This document shows, in pieces, positions 40,498 through 50,364 of a stretch of DNA of 64,000 nucleotides. Under the pieces are notes generated by a model, which saw only the letters and a program-made list of their open reading frames with translations, was not told the origin of the DNA and did not search any database. The stretch comes from Verrucomicrobiota bacterium (GTDB lineage: Bacteria; Verrucomicrobiota; Verrucomicrobiia; Chthoniobacterales; SZAS-18), in contig JANXRG010000098.1 in NCBI GenBank assembly GCA_025353105.1, positions 1-64,000 on the forward strand, in the 5' to 3' direction. Within the stretch, counting starts at the first letter, position 1. Every line of letters starts with the position of its first letter. Made by a program: the position numbers and the translations under genes.

Positions 40498-43400
40498 AAC
40501 GACTCGCCTTCCTCAGCGCCGCCATGGCGGCCCTCGTTGTTGGCGCGATCGCGCAGGACGGGGGCGATGGGGTGCAGCTTTCGCCGGCGGGCGGGGACCT
40601 CAACGCGCGCGACACGATCACGGTTAGTTTTCCAGCGGCGATGGTTGGCGCCGAGAAAATCGATGCGGGGGGCGCTGCGGCGCCGATCGTTTTTGATCCA
40701 TCCGTGGAGGGAAAATTTCTGTGGAAGAGCGTGACGGAAGGGGAATTTACCCCGACCGGAGATCTGCCGCCGGGCATGTCCTACCGCGTCCGGATCGCGC
40801 CCGGACTGCGCGACGCCAACGGTGGTCTTGTCGGGGCGAAGCTCGACGAGAAATTTACGACGCCGGCCTTCCGCGCTCGAACGGACTTCGACGAAACGAA
40901 GCGTTTGCGTAGCCGCCCGCAGGTGCTGCTCGAATTCAACTACGGGGTCGACCTCTCGGACGTCGCCGAGCGCATTTATTTTCAGGATCGTGACAGCTTC
41001 CAGCGAATTGGCAGCGAGATCTCCCTGCGGGCCGTGGACCGCAACAATCCGGAGCAGCCGGAGTCATCCGTGCTGCGCGTCAGCCCACGCGAGGACCTTA
41101 CGACGGGACGGACCTTCGACCTCATTCTGGATGGAGTTCGCGCGCAGATCGGCGGCAAGCCACTGCCCTTTTTGCAGCGCTTTCCACTGGGAACCACGCA
41201 GCCGCTGAAGGTGGAATGGCTTGGCGCGTTCAACGCCCCACGTGAGTCACCGTTAATCCGCGCGAAATTCACCGAGGAACTGGTGCCGGAGTCCGTGAAC
41301 GCAGCCGATGTGCGCGTCGAGCCCGCCGTGCCCAAGCTGAAGGTGCGCGCGGTTCGCGATGAAATCATCGTCGAGGGCGATTTCGATTTGAAACAGCGGT
41401 ATGCCGTCACGGTCGCGGGCACGGTGCGCGGCGTGACCGGATATGCGCTGGGTGCGGAATCGCGCTGGGGTGCGACCTTCCAGCCGAAACCGAGCGCCAT
41501 CTTTTTTCCAGGCCCGCTGATTCACGAGCGCTCCAGCGCGGGGCTGAATTTTTCGTTCGTTCAGACAAACACCGGCGCGGCGAAGTGGCGGCTCGCGGCC
41601 CTGCCGGTCGAAAAATTCGCCGAGGTCGAGAAGCGCCTGCGCGAATTCACCGAGGCGCGCAAAGATCCCGTCACGGGCGATGCAATGTCCGATCCGAAGA
41701 CGGGCTCTCTCCTCGGACGCGAGACCGAAATCTTCATCGATGCGTTTGGCCTGGCGGTGGTCGGCAGCGGGGATGTCCCCGCGAATCCGGGCAGCGAAGA
41801 CGAAGCACTCCGCTCGATTCAATGGTCGCCGCCGGCCGGCGTGGCGCCGCTCGCCGGACTTTATCTTCTCGAGGTCACGGCACCGTCGCAGCCCGCCGGA
41901 TTCACCGTCGGCCATCGGAGCATCGTCTGCTTCAGCGACGCCATCCTGACGCAAAAGCGGAGTGGAGACACGATCACGCTCCGCGCTGCGCGAATGAGTG
42001 ATGCCGCCCCGCTCGCCGACGCCAAGGTCAGACTCGTCAATCGGCAGAACTTTCAACTTGCGAACGGCGTGACCAACGCCGAGGGCATCGTGAGTTTCCC
42101 TTCGTCGGTGCTCGGCAAATTTGACGAGAAGGAACGCGGCCGGCTGTTCATCGCGGAAACTGCGTCCGGAATCGCCATCCAGAATTTCGACGCACCGCGT
42201 TTCTCTGGCGCGTACGATACGTTCGCGCCCTCGCCGACCGGCGACCAGTTGCGCAGCATCGTGTTCACGGACCGGAATCTCTACCGGCCCGGCCACACCG
42301 TGAAAATCAAGGGCTTCGCGCGGCTGGCGGATCGCTTCGGCGCGATTCGCAGCATTCCCGAGGGCGCACCGGTCGAATGGCGGATCTCGACTGAATATCA
42401 GCGCGACAAGCTTGCGAGCGGCATTGCGACCGTTTCGCCCGAGGGCGGCTGGGAGGCCGAGTGGGAGATTCCGGCGGGCATCAAATTGGGCGGCTACAGC
42501 CTGTCGTGCCGCGTGGCCGGAGCCGAAGGTGGCTCGACCCTGATTCGCGTGCAGGAGTACAAGGTGCCAATTTTCGAAGTCACCGCCGCGCCCGCGGAGA
42601 GCAAGGCGGACGCGAATAAGGCGGGGCTCCGAGTTTCGTCGCGCTTCTTTTCCGGTCAGCCGAACAGCGGCGCCAAGGTGCATTGGAAAGCCGTCTGGAA
42701 CCGGAGCGATTACGAGGCCGGCGAGGGATTTCGTCTGGACGACCTGGCGTCCGAAAATCCGACTCCGGACAACGACAGCGCCGCGAACGAGGGTGACGCC
42801 CTGCTCGATCGCGACGGCACCGTGATGATCACGTCCGACGTGCCGAAGGCCGCGCAAGGCTCGCGTTTCTTCATCGCGTGGCGGGTGACCGTGACATCGC
42901 TCGACGGCCAGAGCATCCAGCCCAACGCCATCCGGTCGCCCACCGTGATGCTGCAACCCGTGCTGCTGGGCGCGCGCGTGACGGAAGCCGATGTGACGAA
43001 GCCGGGCGAGAAACGCACCGTGAAAGTCGAGGTGCGGGCCTTCGATCGCGAATTGCAGCCCGCCAGTTTTTCCGGCAAGGCGGACGTCGAAATCTTCCAC
43101 ATTTCGACCAAGGTCGCGAAGGAGAAGGTGGCGCCGTTTGTCTTCCGGTATCGCAACTCGCCGCAATTCAATTCTGTCGCGAAGGTCGCGATTGCGGTGC
43201 CGGGTTCCGTCGAGATTCCGATGACCAAAACGGGACGCTTTGTGGCGATCGGTTCCGCGCCGGGGCTGCAGCGAGTGAGTGCGGCGGAAGTCTTTGGCGG
43301 GAGCGGCGACGACGAAGTACCGGTGCGCGACGACAGTTCGCTCGACGTGGTCGAGCCCGGCACACTCGCTCTTCCGACGCTGTTTGAATCGAAAGACGAC

Positions 43401-46073
43401 CAGAGCGTGGGGGCGAAGGCAAAGCTCGTCGTGCGCTCGCCGTTCACGGGCCGCGCCTGGGTCACGGTGGAGGCGGACGGCGCGATCCTCGACGGCATGA
43501 ACGTGCCGATCGATGGCAACAGCGGAATCGTTGAGCTGCCCATAAAGCCCGAGTTCTCGCCGAACTCAGTGGTGACGGTCTATCTCGTGAAACCCGGCGG
43601 CGCGAAGGATCTGCCGGCAGAGCGATTTGGCAGTGCAGAGTTCCGCGTCCGGCGACCGGATCAGGAATTGCAGATTGCGCCGAGCTTCGACGCGCCGGTG
43701 GCGAAACCCGGCGAGATGATCGCCGGCTTCGTTGAAGTGAAATCCGAGGGTCGGGCGGTGGAGAACGCGGACCTCACCCTCTTCGCCGTCGACGATGCAA
43801 TTCTGGAGCTGGGCGAGTGGAAGGCTCCGGACGTGGGCGTGGGGATGCGCCCGTTGCGGCGCCACGGGGTTGCGACATTTCTTGCCCTGAATGAATTCGT
43901 GAACGGCATCAATCCGAAGAGCCTTTTCCAAAAGGGATTCACGGTCGGCGGCGGCGGCGAGGATGAGGGGCGCTACGTCCGCAGGGACTTCAAGGCGCTC
44001 GCGTATTGGCAGACGGGCGTGCGCACGGACCCGCAGGGTCGAGTGAAGTTTCAGTTCGTCGCGCCCGATAATCTCACGCGCTTCCGCTTCGTTGCGGTGG
44101 GACAGACTCGCGCGAACCAATTCGGGATCGGAACGCAAACCGTCGAGGTGGCCAAGGCGCTCATCGCCGAACCGTCCTTGCCGCGCTTCCTGCGCCAGGG
44201 CGACGAGGTGGATCTCCGCGTCGTGACCCGACTCGGCAGTCCAACGTCGAGGGCCGGGCGCGTCGATGTCTCTTGCACCGTGGACGCCGGTCTGCAGCTC
44301 ACCGGTCCGGCCACCGTCTCGGTCGACGTGACCAAGGAAAAGGCCGCTGCGTTCACCTTCCGCGCGAAGGCCGGCGCGGATGAGACGAGTGCGAAGATCC
44401 GTTTTGCCGCGACGACGGAAGGCAATCCGGGTCAAGCGGACGAGGTCGAGATCACGTTACCGATTTTCCCGCGCGTCCTCCCGCGCCGGGAGGCCATCGC
44501 GGGATCGCTTCCCGCCAATGCTCCGGAGCTCAACCCGGAGAAGGCGCTGGCCGCCGATTGGCGGAAACCGGGGGTGCGCGGCAGCTACGATACCCTGATT
44601 TCCCCGTCGCCCTATCTCGCGCAATTGAACGCGTTACCCGCGATTCTCTCCTACCCGCACGGGTGTTTCGAGCAGATCACGACGAAGGTGCTCGCGCAGA
44701 CGCTGCTCGCCGATTTGCTCAAGGCTCTGCCGCCGCTCGCGGTGTCGAAACAACCGTCGCGCGAGGCGGTCGAGGACGCGCTGCAGCTTTACGCGAAGAA
44801 TCTGCTCTACAGCGGGCAGCTCCCATATTGGCCGCCGGGCGATGGCGAGCCGGCCGGACCAGGCAATCCGTTCGTCACGATCTCCGCACTTTGGGCCGTC
44901 CAGCAATCGGCCGCGCTCGGTTATGCGATTCCGGATGGTCTGGCCGATAGGCTGGCGAAGGCGGTGGTGAAGATGGTGCGCGGGCGCGATGAATCGGCTT
45001 TCCAGCGCGCGTACGCGGCGTACGTGCTGTCGCAGGCGGCCGACTCGCCGATCACCAACGCGGACCTGCTCGCACTCCATCGCGAGCGCGACCAACTCAG
45101 CGACGAAGGTCGCGCGTTGCTCGCGCTGGCCATGAATTACCGGAAGACGCTGCCGACCGAGAAACTGCAACTGCTGCGCGAAATCGGGGACATCGCGCCC
45201 AAGGATCGGGCCTTTGATCCGCGCACTTTTTCATCGGCGAACCGCGCCTTCGCGATCGGCCTGCTTGCGCTCAACGAGTGCGCGCCTTCGTTCTGGACAC
45301 CCGACAAGCGCACCGCGGCGTCGCAGCGCCTGCTTAAGTCGCTCGATGAGATGTTTCTCGGCTCGACGCAGGAGAATCTTTGGTCGTTGCTTGCCTTCCG
45401 CACGATTGCGCGCGGTGCGGCGGCGGTGAAGCTCAAGCCGCCGCGCACGCGGTCGGCCCTTCCGCAAATGTCGCCTGATTCCACCGCCGCGTTGTGGCCG
45501 GGGCGCAATCTCGCGTCGCCCGCGTCGATTCCGCTGGCGGACATGATTCCGCCGAATGCGCCGCTGCACTACCTGCTCACGGCCGAGTACACGCCGCCGC
45601 CGAATCTCGCCGACAACGATCGGCGCGACCGCGGATTCCGCCTCGAGCGCGTCGTGAAGAATCTCACCGAGCCAAAGCGCGACGGTTCGCCCGCTGCACC
45701 GTATCGACTCAACGACCGGCTCTTGATCACGTATCGCGTGGTGACCGCGAAGCAGCACTATTACGTCGCGCTCGTGGACGAACTGCCGGCCGGCGTGGAG
45801 ACCATCAATCCGGACCTCAAGATGCTGGCGGGCATGTACGAGGTGCCCGAACCGAAAACGTGGCTGGATCTTTCGCACGTCGAGCGGCGCGACCGGAAGA
45901 CGGCGCTCTATTTCGACCTGTTGCCGTCGGGCTCCACGAGTTACTCGGTGCTCGCGCGCGTGAATGCCGGCGGGATGTTTCGCTGGCCCAGTGCGAACGT
46001 GGCGCCAATGTATGATTTGAGGACCTCGGGCGAATCGGCCGCGACCGAGGTGTCCGTCGCGATTGAGCGATAG
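40494..46073 (+). CDS. Bacterial alpha-2-macroglobulin
   Basis: An 1859-residue exported protein with signal sequence MKRLAFLSAAMAALVVGAIA. It has the series of MG (macroglobulin) beta domains, with SIVFTDRNLYRPGHTVKIKG in the MG3-MG4 region, then the bait region and thioester domain. The thioester motif reads YPHGCFEQITTK: Cys1391 and Gln, the CxEQ pattern required for the internal thioester, are kept. Bacterial homologues trap foreign proteases that attack the periplasm. The mature N-terminus is QDGGDG with no lipobox Cys, so it is predicted soluble in the periplasm rather than a lipoprotein. A PBP1C partner gene, common beside this family, is absent; a TPR gene takes its place. Confidence 0.93.
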   Translation: MKRLAFLSAAMAALVVGAIAQDGGDGVQLSPAGGDLNARDTITVSFPAAMVGAEKIDAGGAAAPIVFDPSVEGKFLWKSVTEGEFTPTGDLPPGMSYRVRIAPGLRDANGGLVGAKLDEKFTTPAFRARTDFDETKRLRSRPQVLLEFNYGVDLSDVAERIYFQDRDSFQRIGSEISLRAVDRNNPEQPESSVLRVSPREDLTTGRTFDLILDGVRAQIGGKPLPFLQRFPLGTTQPLKVEWLGAFNAPRESPLIRAKFTEELVPESVNAADVRVEPAVPKLKVRAVRDEIIVEGDFDLKQRYAVTVAGTVRGVTGYALGAESRWGATFQPKPSAIFFPGPLIHERSSAGLNFSFVQTNTGAAKWRLAALPVEKFAEVEKRLREFTEARKDPVTGDAMSDPKTGSLLGRETEIFIDAFGLAVVGSGDVPANPGSEDEALRSIQWSPPAGVAPLAGLYLLEVTAPSQPAGFTVGHRSIVCFSDAILTQKRSGDTITLRAARMSDAAPLADAKVRLVNRQNFQLANGVTNAEGIVSFPSSVLGKFDEKERGRLFIAETASGIAIQNFDAPRFSGAYDTFAPSPTGDQLRSIVFTDRNLYRPGHTVKIKGFARLADRFGAIRSIPEGAPVEWRISTEYQRDKLASGIATVSPEGGWEAEWEIPAGIKLGGYSLSCRVAGAEGGSTLIRVQEYKVPIFEVTAAPAESKADANKAGLRVSSRFFSGQPNSGAKVHWKAVWNRSDYEAGEGFRLDDLASENPTPDNDSAANEGDALLDRDGTVMITSDVPKAAQGSRFFIAWRVTVTSLDGQSIQPNAIRSPTVMLQPVLLGARVTEADVTKPGEKRTVKVEVRAFDRELQPASFSGKADVEIFHISTKVAKEKVAPFVFRYRNSPQFNSVAKVAIAVPGSVEIPMTKTGRFVAIGSAPGLQRVSAAEVFGGSGDDEVPVRDDSSLDVVEPGTLALPTLFESKDDQSVGAKAKLVVRSPFTGRAWVTVEADGAILDGMNVPIDGNSGIVELPIKPEFSPNSVVTVYLVKPGGAKDLPAERFGSAEFRVRRPDQELQIAPSFDAPVAKPGEMIAGFVEVKSEGRAVENADLTLFAVDDAILELGEWKAPDVGVGMRPLRRHGVATFLALNEFVNGINPKSLFQKGFTVGGGGEDEGRYVRRDFKALAYWQTGVRTDPQGRVKFQFVAPDNLTRFRFVAVGQTRANQFGIGTQTVEVAKALIAEPSLPRFLRQGDEVDLRVVTRLGSPTSRAGRVDVSCTVDAGLQLTGPATVSVDVTKEKAAAFTFRAKAGADETSAKIRFAATTEGNPGQADEVEITLPIFPRVLPRREAIAGSLPANAPELNPEKALAADWRKPGVRGSYDTLISPSPYLAQLNALPAILSYPHGCFEQITTKVLAQTLLADLLKALPPLAVSKQPSREAVEDALQLYAKNLLYSGQLPYWPPGDGEPAGPGNPFVTISALWAVQQSAALGYAIPDGLADRLAKAVVKMVRGRDESAFQRAYAAYVLSQAADSPITNADLLALHRERDQLSDEGRALLALAMNYRKTLPTEKLQLLREIGDIAPKDRAFDPRTFSSANRAFAIGLLALNECAPSFWTPDKRTAASQRLLKSLDEMFLGSTQENLWSLLAFRTIARGAAAVKLKPPRTRSALPQMSPDSTAALWPGRNLASPASIPLADMIPPNAPLHYLLTAEYTPPPNLADNDRRDRGFRLERVVKNLTEPKRDGSPAAPYRLNDRLLITYRVVTAKQHYYVALVDELPAGVETINPDLKMLAGMYEVPEPKTWLDLSHVERRDRKTALYFDLLPSGSTSYSVLARVNAGGMFRWPSANVAPMYDLRTSGESAATEVSVAIER

Positions 46074-46092
46074 GTGAAGCGGAGGGTCGCGC

Positions 46093-46800
46093 ATGCCGAG
46101 TCTCCAAATCATCCGCGCGGGAAGCTTTCATCCGTGGCTGGGCGTCTTCGAGACCGTCCGCGTTTGGCGCGGTCGCCCCCTCTTTCTCGAGGAGCATTGG
46201 CAGTCGCTGCGACGTTCCTGCGCCGCGCTGGGACTGAAGCGCCCCACCGATTTTCGCCGGCACGCCGCGGACCTCCCCGTCGCCGACGGCCGTTGGCGCT
46301 GGGTCATCGGTCCGGATGGTGCGTCGCATTCCTTCCAGCGCGAGAAAACCGCAGCGCGGACCACGCTGGCGTTGATGCCGTGCGCGGTGCGGGTCGGCTC
46401 ACAGAATTGGGACGCGCGGCACAAGACCCTGAGCTACCTCGCGCACTGGCAGGCGCGGCGCACGCATCCCGGCGGTGAAGCGTTGTTGCTGAACGAGCGC
46501 GGGGAGATCGCCAGCGGCGCGATGGCAAATATTTTTTGGGTGCGCAACGGACGGTTGTTCACACCCGATGAGGCCTGCGGTTGTCGCGCCGGCGTCGTGC
46601 GTGGCTGGATCCTCGATCGGGCCGTGGTTCGCCTGATGCGGAGCCGACCTGCCGTGCTTGACGCTGCCGATGAAATATTTGTCACGAACAGCATGCTCGG
46701 CCTTTGCCCGGTGCGTCGCTGGAACGGCCGAGCGCTCATCGTGGGTGCCGTCACCCGCGAGCTGCGCCGCATCTACGCCCGAGTGGCGCGCCGATCCTGA
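46093..46800 (+). CDS. PLP class IV aminotransferase/lyase, ADC-lyase type
   Basis: A 235-residue fold-type IV PLP enzyme. It begins with the GVFETVRVWRGRPLFLEEHW segment that precedes the PLP site. ARHKTLSYLAHWQARR carries the Schiff-base Lys, and ALLLNERGEIASGAMANIFW with the conserved Glu and Asn follows, then PCRAGVVRG represented by GCRAGVVRGW. Size and the lack of extra insertions favour 4-amino-4-deoxychorismate lyase (PabC, p-aminobenzoate for folate), but branched-chain or D-amino acid aminotransferase relatives cannot be excluded. It lies 19 bases after the macroglobulin gene and 57 bases before tkt. Confidence 0.75.
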   Translation: MPSLQIIRAGSFHPWLGVFETVRVWRGRPLFLEEHWQSLRRSCAALGLKRPTDFRRHAADLPVADGRWRWVIGPDGASHSFQREKTAARTTLALMPCAVRVGSQNWDARHKTLSYLAHWQARRTHPGGEALLLNERGEIASGAMANIFWVRNGRLFTPDEACGCRAGVVRGWILDRAVVRLMRSRPAVLDAADEIFVTNSMLGLCPVRRWNGRALIVGAVTRELRRIYARVARRS

Positions 46801-46818
46801 GCGTCGGCATCAATCGGC

Positions 46819-46847
46819 TTGCCGCGCGAATGACCTTCCGATAGACC
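46819..46847 (+). promoter_or_regulatory. Candidate promoter of tkt
   Basis: TTGCCG (46819-46824), 17-base spacer, TAGACC (46842-46847). The predicted start is about five bases before the tkt ATG, so an almost leaderless message. The -10 match is only moderate. Confidence 0.45.
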
Positions 46848-46857
46848 CAATTTCCCC

Positions 46858-48849
46858 ATGAAACCGCTCCCCGTCGACACCCTCGTCAAAGCCGCCAACA
46901 TCGCCCGGGGGCTTGCCATGGACGCCGTGCATGCGTCGCAGTCGGGCCACCTCGGCTTGCCGCTCGGTTGCGCGGAAATCGGCGCCGTGCTTTACGGGCA
47001 CGCGCTGCATCATTGCCCCGACGATCCGCGGTGGCTGAATCGCGATCGCTTTGTCCTCTCGGCGGGCCACGGCTCGATGTTTCTCTACGCGTGGCTGCAT
47101 CTCACCGGTTACGATCTCCCGCTCGACGAGGTGAAACGCTTCCGCCAGCTCGGCAGCAAGACGCCGGGGCATCCGGAATTTCACGACACGCCCGGCGTCG
47201 AATGCACGACCGGACCACTCGGCCAGGGCGTGGGTAACGCCGTGGGCCTCGCGCTCTCGGGCCGGATGGCCGCGGCGCGCTACAACACGTCGGCGCACCG
47301 GATTTTCACGCAAAAGGTCGTCGCGCTCGCGGGCGATGGCTGTCTGCAGGAGGGTGTTGCGTCGGAAGCGGCGGCCTTCGCGGGTCACCAGCATCTCGAC
47401 AACCTTATCCTGATTTACGACAACAACGCCGTCACGCTCGACGCCATGGCAAACGCGAGCCAGAGCGAGGACACGGGCAAACGCTTCGAGGCGTACGGAT
47501 TTGAGGTGCACCGGGTCGACGGAAACGATGCGGCCGCGTTTTACGCCACGTTCGAGAAGGCGCGCGACAGCAAGAGCGGAAAACCGCAGTTCATCATGGC
47601 AAGAACAATCATCGGGATGGGCATTCCCGAAGTGGCCGGCACGCAGAAGGCACACGGGGAAGGCGGCGCGAAGTTTATTGATGCCGCGCGCAAGGGACTC
47701 GGGTTGCCGGAGAACGAACACTTTTTCGTCAGCGACGAGGTAAAGGTCTTCTTTGCGACGCGAAAGACGGAACTCAAGGCGGAACATGCCAGATGGCAGT
47801 CGCTCTACGCGGAGTGGAAGGGCGCGAATCCCACGCTCGCCGCGGAACTGGAAGGAAACAAAGGGCTCTCCGCGGATGAGTTGCTCGCGAAGATTCCCGA
47901 GTTTCCCGCCGACACCAAGATTGCGACGCGCAAAGCGGGCAGCGACGTGTTGCAGCCGATCGCCGCGGCCCTGCCCAAAGTGATCGGCGGCAGCGCCGAT
48001 CTCTACGGCTCGACCCTGAACTACATCAACGGCGCCGGCGATGGCACAGAGGCGAACCCGGCGGGACGGAACATTCGATACGGAATTCGCGAGCACGGGA
48101 TGTGTGCGATCATGAATGGCGTCGCGTACGATGGCATCTTCCGCCCGAGCGGGGCGACGTTCCTCGTCTTCGCCGATTACTGCCGCCCGAGCATCCGCCT
48201 CGCCGCGTTGTCCCACCTTCCAGTCACCTACATTTTTACTCACGACTCCGTCGGCGTCGGCGAGGACGGGCCCACGCACCAGCCGGTCGAAACCGTCACG
48301 GGCCTGCGCGTGATTCCGAATCTCGACGTGATTCGTCCCGGAGATCCGGAGGAATGCGCCGGTGCGTTTGCCGCGGCGTTCTCGCGCGCGGATGGGCCAA
48401 CGCTGCTCGCGCTCACCCGCCAGGCGATTCCGCTCATGACGCAACTTCCGGCTGCGACGCGTCGTCAGGGAGCCTTGCAAGGCGGCTACATTGCGCGGAA
48501 GGAGACGTCGGTGTTGAACCTGATTTTGCTCTCGTGCGGCAGCGAGCTGCAGCACGCGATGGCCGCAGCCGAAACGCTCGGACCGGGCACGCGCGTCGTG
48601 TCGATGCCGTGCATGGAGCGCTTTGATCGGCAGCCGCAAGCTTATCGGGACGAGGTGTTACCGAAATCCTGCCGCAAGCGCGTGGCGATCGAGGCCGGCG
48701 TACAAATGTCGTGGCACAAGTATGTTGGAATCGACGGGAAGATGGTCACGATCGACCGCTTCGGCATGAGCGCGCCGGGCGGCACGGTGATGACGCAGCT
48801 CCGCATGACCGTCGAGGCGGTGGTCGAGGCGGCCAGGTCGCTGGACTGA
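46858..48849 (+). CDS. tkt: Transketolase
   Basis: A 663-residue thiamin-diphosphate enzyme of the pentose phosphate and Calvin pathways, moving two-carbon ketol units between sugar phosphates. [20 protein letters not shown] is the N-terminal His motif (usually GHPGMPMG; this form is a lineage variant). The diphosphate-Mg site is [20 protein letters not shown] to YDNNAVTLD. The second domain has [20 protein letters not shown] with the catalytic Glu, [15 protein letters not shown] and [18 protein letters not shown]. The C-terminal domain is complete. The gene is solitary, flanked by a PLP enzyme and a PP2C gene on the same strand. Confidence 0.95.
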   Translation: MKPLPVDTLVKAANIARGLAMDAVHASQSGHLGLPLGCAEIGAVLYGHALHHCPDDPRWLNRDRFVLSAGHGSMFLYAWLHLTGYDLPLDEVKRFRQLGSKTPGHPEFHDTPGVECTTGPLGQGVGNAVGLALSGRMAAARYNTSAHRIFTQKVVALAGDGCLQEGVASEAAAFAGHQHLDNLILIYDNNAVTLDAMANASQSEDTGKRFEAYGFEVHRVDGNDAAAFYATFEKARDSKSGKPQFIMARTIIGMGIPEVAGTQKAHGEGGAKFIDAARKGLGLPENEHFFVSDEVKVFFATRKTELKAEHARWQSLYAEWKGANPTLAAELEGNKGLSADELLAKIPEFPADTKIATRKAGSDVLQPIAAALPKVIGGSADLYGSTLNYINGAGDGTEANPAGRNIRYGIREHGMCAIMNGVAYDGIFRPSGATFLVFADYCRPSIRLAALSHLPVTYIFTHDSVGVGEDGPTHQPVETVTGLRVIPNLDVIRPGDPEECAGAFAAAFSRADGPTLLALTRQAIPLMTQLPAATRRQGALQGGYIARKETSVLNLILLSCGSELQHAMAAAETLGPGTRVVSMPCMERFDRQPQAYRDEVLPKSCRKRVAIEAGVQMSWHKYVGIDGKMVTIDRFGMSAPGGTVMTQLRMTVEAVVEAARSLD

Positions 48850-48924
48850 ATTCCCGGCGTCAAAACGACAGATTCCCCTCGGCTCGCAGTTGACCCGACG
48901 CCCCGGACTCGAAAGGATGAGGCA

Positions 48925-50364
48925 ATGGAAGAGGCGACCCGACAGGCGGCCGAGGTGGCCGAGTTGCGCCAGCTGCTCTTCACCGAGCGCCGGCGGACCT
49001 CGCTTTTTGCCGAGGGCGTCATCCCGATCGGCGTCGCGCTGAGCGAAGAGCGCGAGCTGCCGCGCATTCTTGAAATGATCCTGGTGGAGAGCCAGCGGCT
49101 GTCGGCGGCGGATGGCGCCACGCTCTATATGAAGCGCGCGGGCGTACTCGAATTTTTCATGGTGCGGAACACGAGCCTGAAGGTGGACATGGGCGGAGCG
49201 TCCGGCCAGCCGATCACGTGGCCGCCGCTGCAGTTGTACGACGCAGCCAGCAGCCAGCCGAACATGCGCAATGTCGCCACGTTCGTCGCGCACACGCGCG
49301 AGAAGATTCATCTCAGCGACATTCGCACCGAGTCGCGCTTTGATTTCTCCGGCGCGCGCGAGTTCGACAAGCGCACTGGCTATCGCACGCGCTCGCTTTT
49401 CACGCTGCCGCTGACGGGCCTTGGCGGCGAGGTGGTGGCGGTGCTGCAGCTCATCAACGCGCTCCACGACGGCGACGACGCGGAGATGACGGACTTTGCC
49501 CCGGAGTCTCGGCAGCTCATCGAATCGCTCGCCACGCTCGCTTCGGCCGCGCTCGTTTCGTACGAGGTAAAGGGGGAGTTGTACGCGCGGGAGCAGGCGT
49601 ACCTGCGAGAGATCGAGAACCAGCAGGCGCGCATGGAGCGCGAGCTGACCGACGCTGCCACCTACATTCGCGCCATCCTCCCGGCCCCGATGACCGAGCC
49701 GTTCCACTCGGACTGGCGGCTGGAACCGTGTTCGGAGCTGGGCGGCGACGTCTTTGGTTACCACTGGATCGACCGCGAACATTTCGGGCTCTACATGCTG
49801 GACGTTTGCGGTCACGGCGCGGCATCGGCGTTGCTCTCGGTGGGCGCGGTGCAGGTGCTTCGCACGGACGGCCTGCCCCACGTCGATTTCCGTGATCCGG
49901 GCGCGGTGGTCAGCGCGATGAACAACGTGTTCCTGATGCGCAACCAGAACAATCTGTACTTCACGCTCTGGTTCGGCGTGCTGCACGCGCCGACGCGCCG
50001 CCTGCAATTTGCTTGCGCGGGTCATCCGCCGGCGCTGATGGTGCCGCTGGGCGCCACGCGAGCCGATGAAATCGTCAACCTCGGCGCCAAGGGACTCGTG
50101 CTCGGGGCGCGCGAAAACAAGGTCTATAAGACGAATGAAACGACGATTCCGCCAGGCGCGAAATTTTACCTGCTGAGCGACGGCGTGTACGAGATCCGGC
50201 AGGCGGACGGTCGGATGTGGGACGATCAGGATTTTCGCGAAACCCTGGTGGAGCCGTTGCCCCCGGAACTCTCGCGCATGGATCACCTGCTCGCCGCGGC
50301 CCGTCTGCGGCGCGGGCAGGATCAACTCGACGACGATTTCTCAATTGTCGAGTTTACGTTCTAG
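48925..50364 (+). CDS. GAF-PP2C (RsbU/SpoIIE-type) serine phosphatase
   Basis: A 479-residue signalling protein. Residues 25-205 form a GAF sensor domain, followed by a coiled-coil linker (ENQQARMERELTDAATYIRA) and a PP2C/SpoIIE catalytic domain from about 235. Metal-binding Asp residues are visible in SELGGDVFGYHWID, LDVCGHGAASALLS, LSDGVYEIR and DDDFSIVEF. The class dephosphorylates anti-anti-sigma (STAS) proteins or works in partner-switching pathways. No STAS or anti-sigma kinase genes are adjacent, so its target is unknown. The last codons TTC TAG form a palindrome TTCTAGAA shared with the convergent polymerase gene, whose stop codon overlaps this one by two bases. Confidence 0.9.
   Translation: MEEATRQAAEVAELRQLLFTERRRTSLFAEGVIPIGVALSEERELPRILEMILVESQRLSAADGATLYMKRAGVLEFFMVRNTSLKVDMGGASGQPITWPPLQLYDAASSQPNMRNVATFVAHTREKIHLSDIRTESRFDFSGAREFDKRTGYRTRSLFTLPLTGLGGEVVAVLQLINALHDGDDAEMTDFAPESRQLIESLATLASAALVSYEVKGELYAREQAYLREIENQQARMERELTDAATYIRAILPAPMTEPFHSDWRLEPCSELGGDVFGYHWIDREHFGLYMLDVCGHGAASALLSVGAVQVLRTDGLPHVDFRDPGAVVSAMNNVFLMRNQNNLYFTLWFGVLHAPTRRLQFACAGHPPALMVPLGATRADEIVNLGAKGLVLGARENKVYKTNETTIPPGAKFYLLSDGVYEIRQADGRMWDDQDFRETLVEPLPPELSRMDHLLAAARLRRGQDQLDDDFSIVEFTF

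Noticed and set aside
41253-43166. Minus-strand open frame of about 637 codons inside the macroglobulin gene
   Set aside because: Antisense shadow without domain content; the plus strand encodes a well-supported macroglobulin.
46810-50325. Minus-strand frames of 609 and 555 codons opposite tkt and the PP2C gene
   Set aside because: Both are antisense to conserved enzymes and have shadow-type composition.
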